64,000 nucleotides of DNA from Flavobacterium haoranii (GTDB taxonomy: Bacteria; Bacteroidota; Bacteroidia; Flavobacteriales; Flavobacteriaceae): assembly GCF_009363055.1 (NCBI RefSeq), contig NZ_CP045292.1, forward strand, positions 2,170,001 to 2,234,000, given 5' to 3'. Each line of letters opens with the position of its first letter. Within the stretch, counting starts at the first letter, position 1. Both the position numbers and the translations under genes were made by a program. This document shows, piece after piece, positions 62,297-64,000 of this stretch. Under the pieces are notes generated by a model. It did not search any database and was not told where the DNA came from. It was given only the letters and a program-made list of their open reading frames with translations.

Positions 62297-64000
62297 ATGA
62301 AAACAAAATTACAAACGCTATTATTCGTTATTTTTTCACTTTTAAATTTCACCACAAACGCCCAAGATACAGAACTTTGGGGTATGACTTCAAATGGTGG
62401 AGAGTATAATGCTGGAACCATTTTTAAAACTGATGGTAATGGAGATAATCATAGTGTTGAAGAATCTTTTTTTAGAAACGAAGGAGGATATCCTAGGGGA
62501 AGTTTAGTTAAGGCTGTTGACGGAAAGTTATACGGAATGACCGAAACTCAAGGCGCAAATAGTAGGGGCGTTTTATTTTCTTATGATTATGTAACAGCAA
62601 CGTTTACCAAGCATTTAGATTTTGATGGAGCTAATAATGGAAGTAATCCTAAAGGCAATTTAGTAGAAGCTGCTGATGGTATATTGTACGGAATGACTTA
62701 TTATGGAGGAGCCAATAATATGGGCGTTTTATTTTCTTATGACCCTGTAACAACAACATATACTAAACATTTAGATTTTAACGGAACTAATAATGGTAGT
62801 TATCCCAATGGCAGTTTAGTAGAAGCTACTGATGGTAAATTATACGGAATGACCCGACAAGGAGGAACTAACAATATGGGAGTAATTTTTTCTTATGACC
62901 CAGTAACAGCTACGTATACCAAGCATTTAGATTTTAATAACGGGACTAATGATGGAAGACTACCTTTTGGAAGTTTAGTTGAAGCTAGTAATGGAAAGTT
63001 ATACGGAATGACCCGATATGGAGGCACAAGTGGTAATGGCGTTTTGTTTTCTTATGATGTTGTAACAGCTACATACACCAAACATTTAGATTTTGATAAT
63101 ACTAATAATGGAAGATACCCTCAAGGCGATTTAGTTGAAGCAAGTGATGGAAAGTTATACGGAATGACTTATCAAGGAGGAGCCAATAATTATGGCGTTT
63201 TGTTTTCTTATGATGTTGTAACAGCTACATACACCAAACATTTAGATTTTGACGGGACAAACAATGGTAGTGTTCCTCTTGGTAGTTTAACAGAAGCTAG
63301 TGATGGAAAATTATATGGGATGACTGGTTTTGGTGGTACAAATAATTATGGCGTTTTATTTTCTTATGATGCCATAACCGCTACTTACATCAAACATTTA
63401 GATTTTGACGGAACAAACAAAGGAAGTAATCCTGGTGGCAGTTTAGTTTTAGCTAATGATGGTAAATTCTATGGAATGACAGCTACAGGAGGCGCAGCTA
63501 ATAATGGAGTATTATTTTCCTATAATGTTTTAACAGCAACTTATACTAAACATTTAGATTTTAATGGTTATGCTAACGGAAGTAATCCTTATAGTAGTTT
63601 AGTTGAAGCTGTTGATGGTAGGTTCTATGGAATGACTAATTCAGGAGGTGCCAATAATATGGGTGTTTTGTTTTCTTATGATTATGTAACAGCAACGTTT
63701 ACCAAGCATTTAGATTTTGACGGAGCTAATAATGGAAGTAATCCCAGAGGAAATTTAGTAGAAGCTAGTGACAGTAAATTCTATGGAATGACTATTTCAG
63801 GAGGCGCTAATAATGGGGGCGTTTTGTTTTCTTTTGATCCTGTAACAGCAACGTTTACCAAGCATTTAGATTTTGATGGAATTAATAATGGTAGTAATCC
63901 TTTAGGTGGTTTAGTTAAAGCTTTTGATGGTAAGCTATTCGGAATGACTATTAATGGAGGTTCCAATGGTGCGGGCGTTTTATTTTCTTATGATGCTATA
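62297..64000 (+). CDS. GloVer-type tandem-repeat secreted protein, incomplete at the window end
   Basis: The frame begins MKTKLQTLLFVIFSLLNFTTNAQ (signal peptide) and stays open for all 568 codons to the window end. It contains at least 11 copies of a unit of about 52 residues with LYGMT..GG.NN.GVLFSYD.VTATYTKHLDFDGTNNGS.P.GSLVEA.DGK, a choice-of-anchor GloVer (TIGR03803-like) repeat expected to fold into a beta-propeller-like structure. A sorting domain for T9SS is expected at the missing C-terminus. The repeat is also strong in DNA (period about 156 bp), so copy number may vary. Function unknown; probably a surface protein. Confidence 0.88.
   Translation, partial: MKTKLQTLLFVIFSLLNFTTNAQDTELWGMTSNGGEYNAGTIFKTDGNGDNHSVEESFFRNEGGYPRGSLVKAVDGKLYGMTETQGANSRGVLFSYDYVTATFTKHLDFDGANNGSNPKGNLVEAADGILYGMTYYGGANNMGVLFSYDPVTTTYTKHLDFNGTNNGSYPNGSLVEATDGKLYGMTRQGGTNNMGVIFSYDPVTATYTKHLDFNNGTNDGRLPFGSLVEASNGKLYGMTRYGGTSGNGVLFSYDVVTATYTKHLDFDNTNNGRYPQGDLVEASDGKLYGMTYQGGANNYGVLFSYDVVTATYTKHLDFDGTNNGSVPLGSLTEASDGKLYGMTGFGGTNNYGVLFSYDAITATYIKHLDFDGTNKGSNPGGSLVLANDGKFYGMTATGGAANNGVLFSYNVLTATYTKHLDFNGYANGSNPYSSLVEAVDGRFYGMTNSGGANNMGVLFSYDYVTATFTKHLDFDGANNGSNPRGNLVEASDSKFYGMTISGGANNGGVLFSFDPVTATFTKHLDFDGINNGSNPLGGLVKAFDGKLFGMTINGGSNGAGVLFSYDAI

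Noticed and set aside
62450..64000. CRISPR-like array
   Set aside because: The 156-bp periodic repeats are in-frame protein repeats without unique spacers of constant length and without cas genes.

Overview
The window is chromosomal DNA from a member of the Bacteroidota, most likely Flavobacteriaceae (Flavobacterium or a close relative). The evidence is very AT-rich DNA, TAnnTTTG-type promoter elements with little Shine-Dalgarno sequence, GLPGLI, DUF4175 and GIN-domain (DUF2807) proteins, a type IX secretion sorting domain, signal peptides ending in SQ/AQ, and lipoproteins with an acidic CSSDDD start. There is no rRNA, phage, intact insertion sequence or CRISPR array; one tRNA (Cys) is present.

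Region 1 (1-16.5 kb) is a surface-polysaccharide locus. Forward genes: the end of a membrane protein, two O-antigen polymerase/ligase-like proteins and two GT4 glycosyltransferases. A long reverse series then runs, in transcription order, DUF6909-like protein, Wzz-like protein, rmlB, rmlA, rmlC, rmlD, PagL-like lipid A deacylase, a broken DUF559 gene, a GIN-domain lipoprotein, Wzx flippase and a GT2 glycosyltransferase. Together these can make dTDP-rhamnose, assemble and flip a repeat unit, and control its polymerisation.

Region 2 (16.5-24.7 kb) holds mostly reverse housekeeping genes: a GH3 protein with a degenerate M23 protein, tatA, tex, DUF1294, a CDF metal exporter, rpiB and a YdeI-like protein. 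A 625-bp gene-free, extremely AT-rich gap follows (24,727-25,351) with several DnaA-box-like 9-mers. Gene orientation changes here from mostly reverse to mostly forward, so this is a candidate replication origin.

Region 3 (25.3-43.3 kb) carries rnr, lysE, tRNA-Cys, folB, glnS, an SPFH protein, gltX, DUF4175-ybeY, mnmG and a methyltransferase. Four parS-like palindromes (TGTTyCACGTGrAACA) lie on either side of mnmG, which supports an origin-proximal location.

Region 4 (43.5-49.8 kb) contains an OmpH-like lipoprotein, a 73-residue secreted Cys-containing peptide, a MITE-like 186-bp element, a GLPGLI protein, a large outer-membrane barrel protein, a DoxX-like protein and holB. Region 5 (49.9-64 kb) contains pgk, a MltD-like transglycosylase, DUF4837, a GNAT enzyme, an S41 protease/OmpA operon, rnpA, a TPR-LytTR regulator, and surface proteins ending in a large GloVer-type tandem-repeat protein that runs off the window.

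Recurring oddities: short palindromic repeats (core CTGAGCTTGTCGAAG or TTCGAGCGGAGTCGAGAA) lie between genes and also in frame inside rmlD and gltX. Three genes are each broken by what looks like one missing base in a homopolymer, and a DUF559 gene flanked by inverted repeats carries an in-frame TGA.
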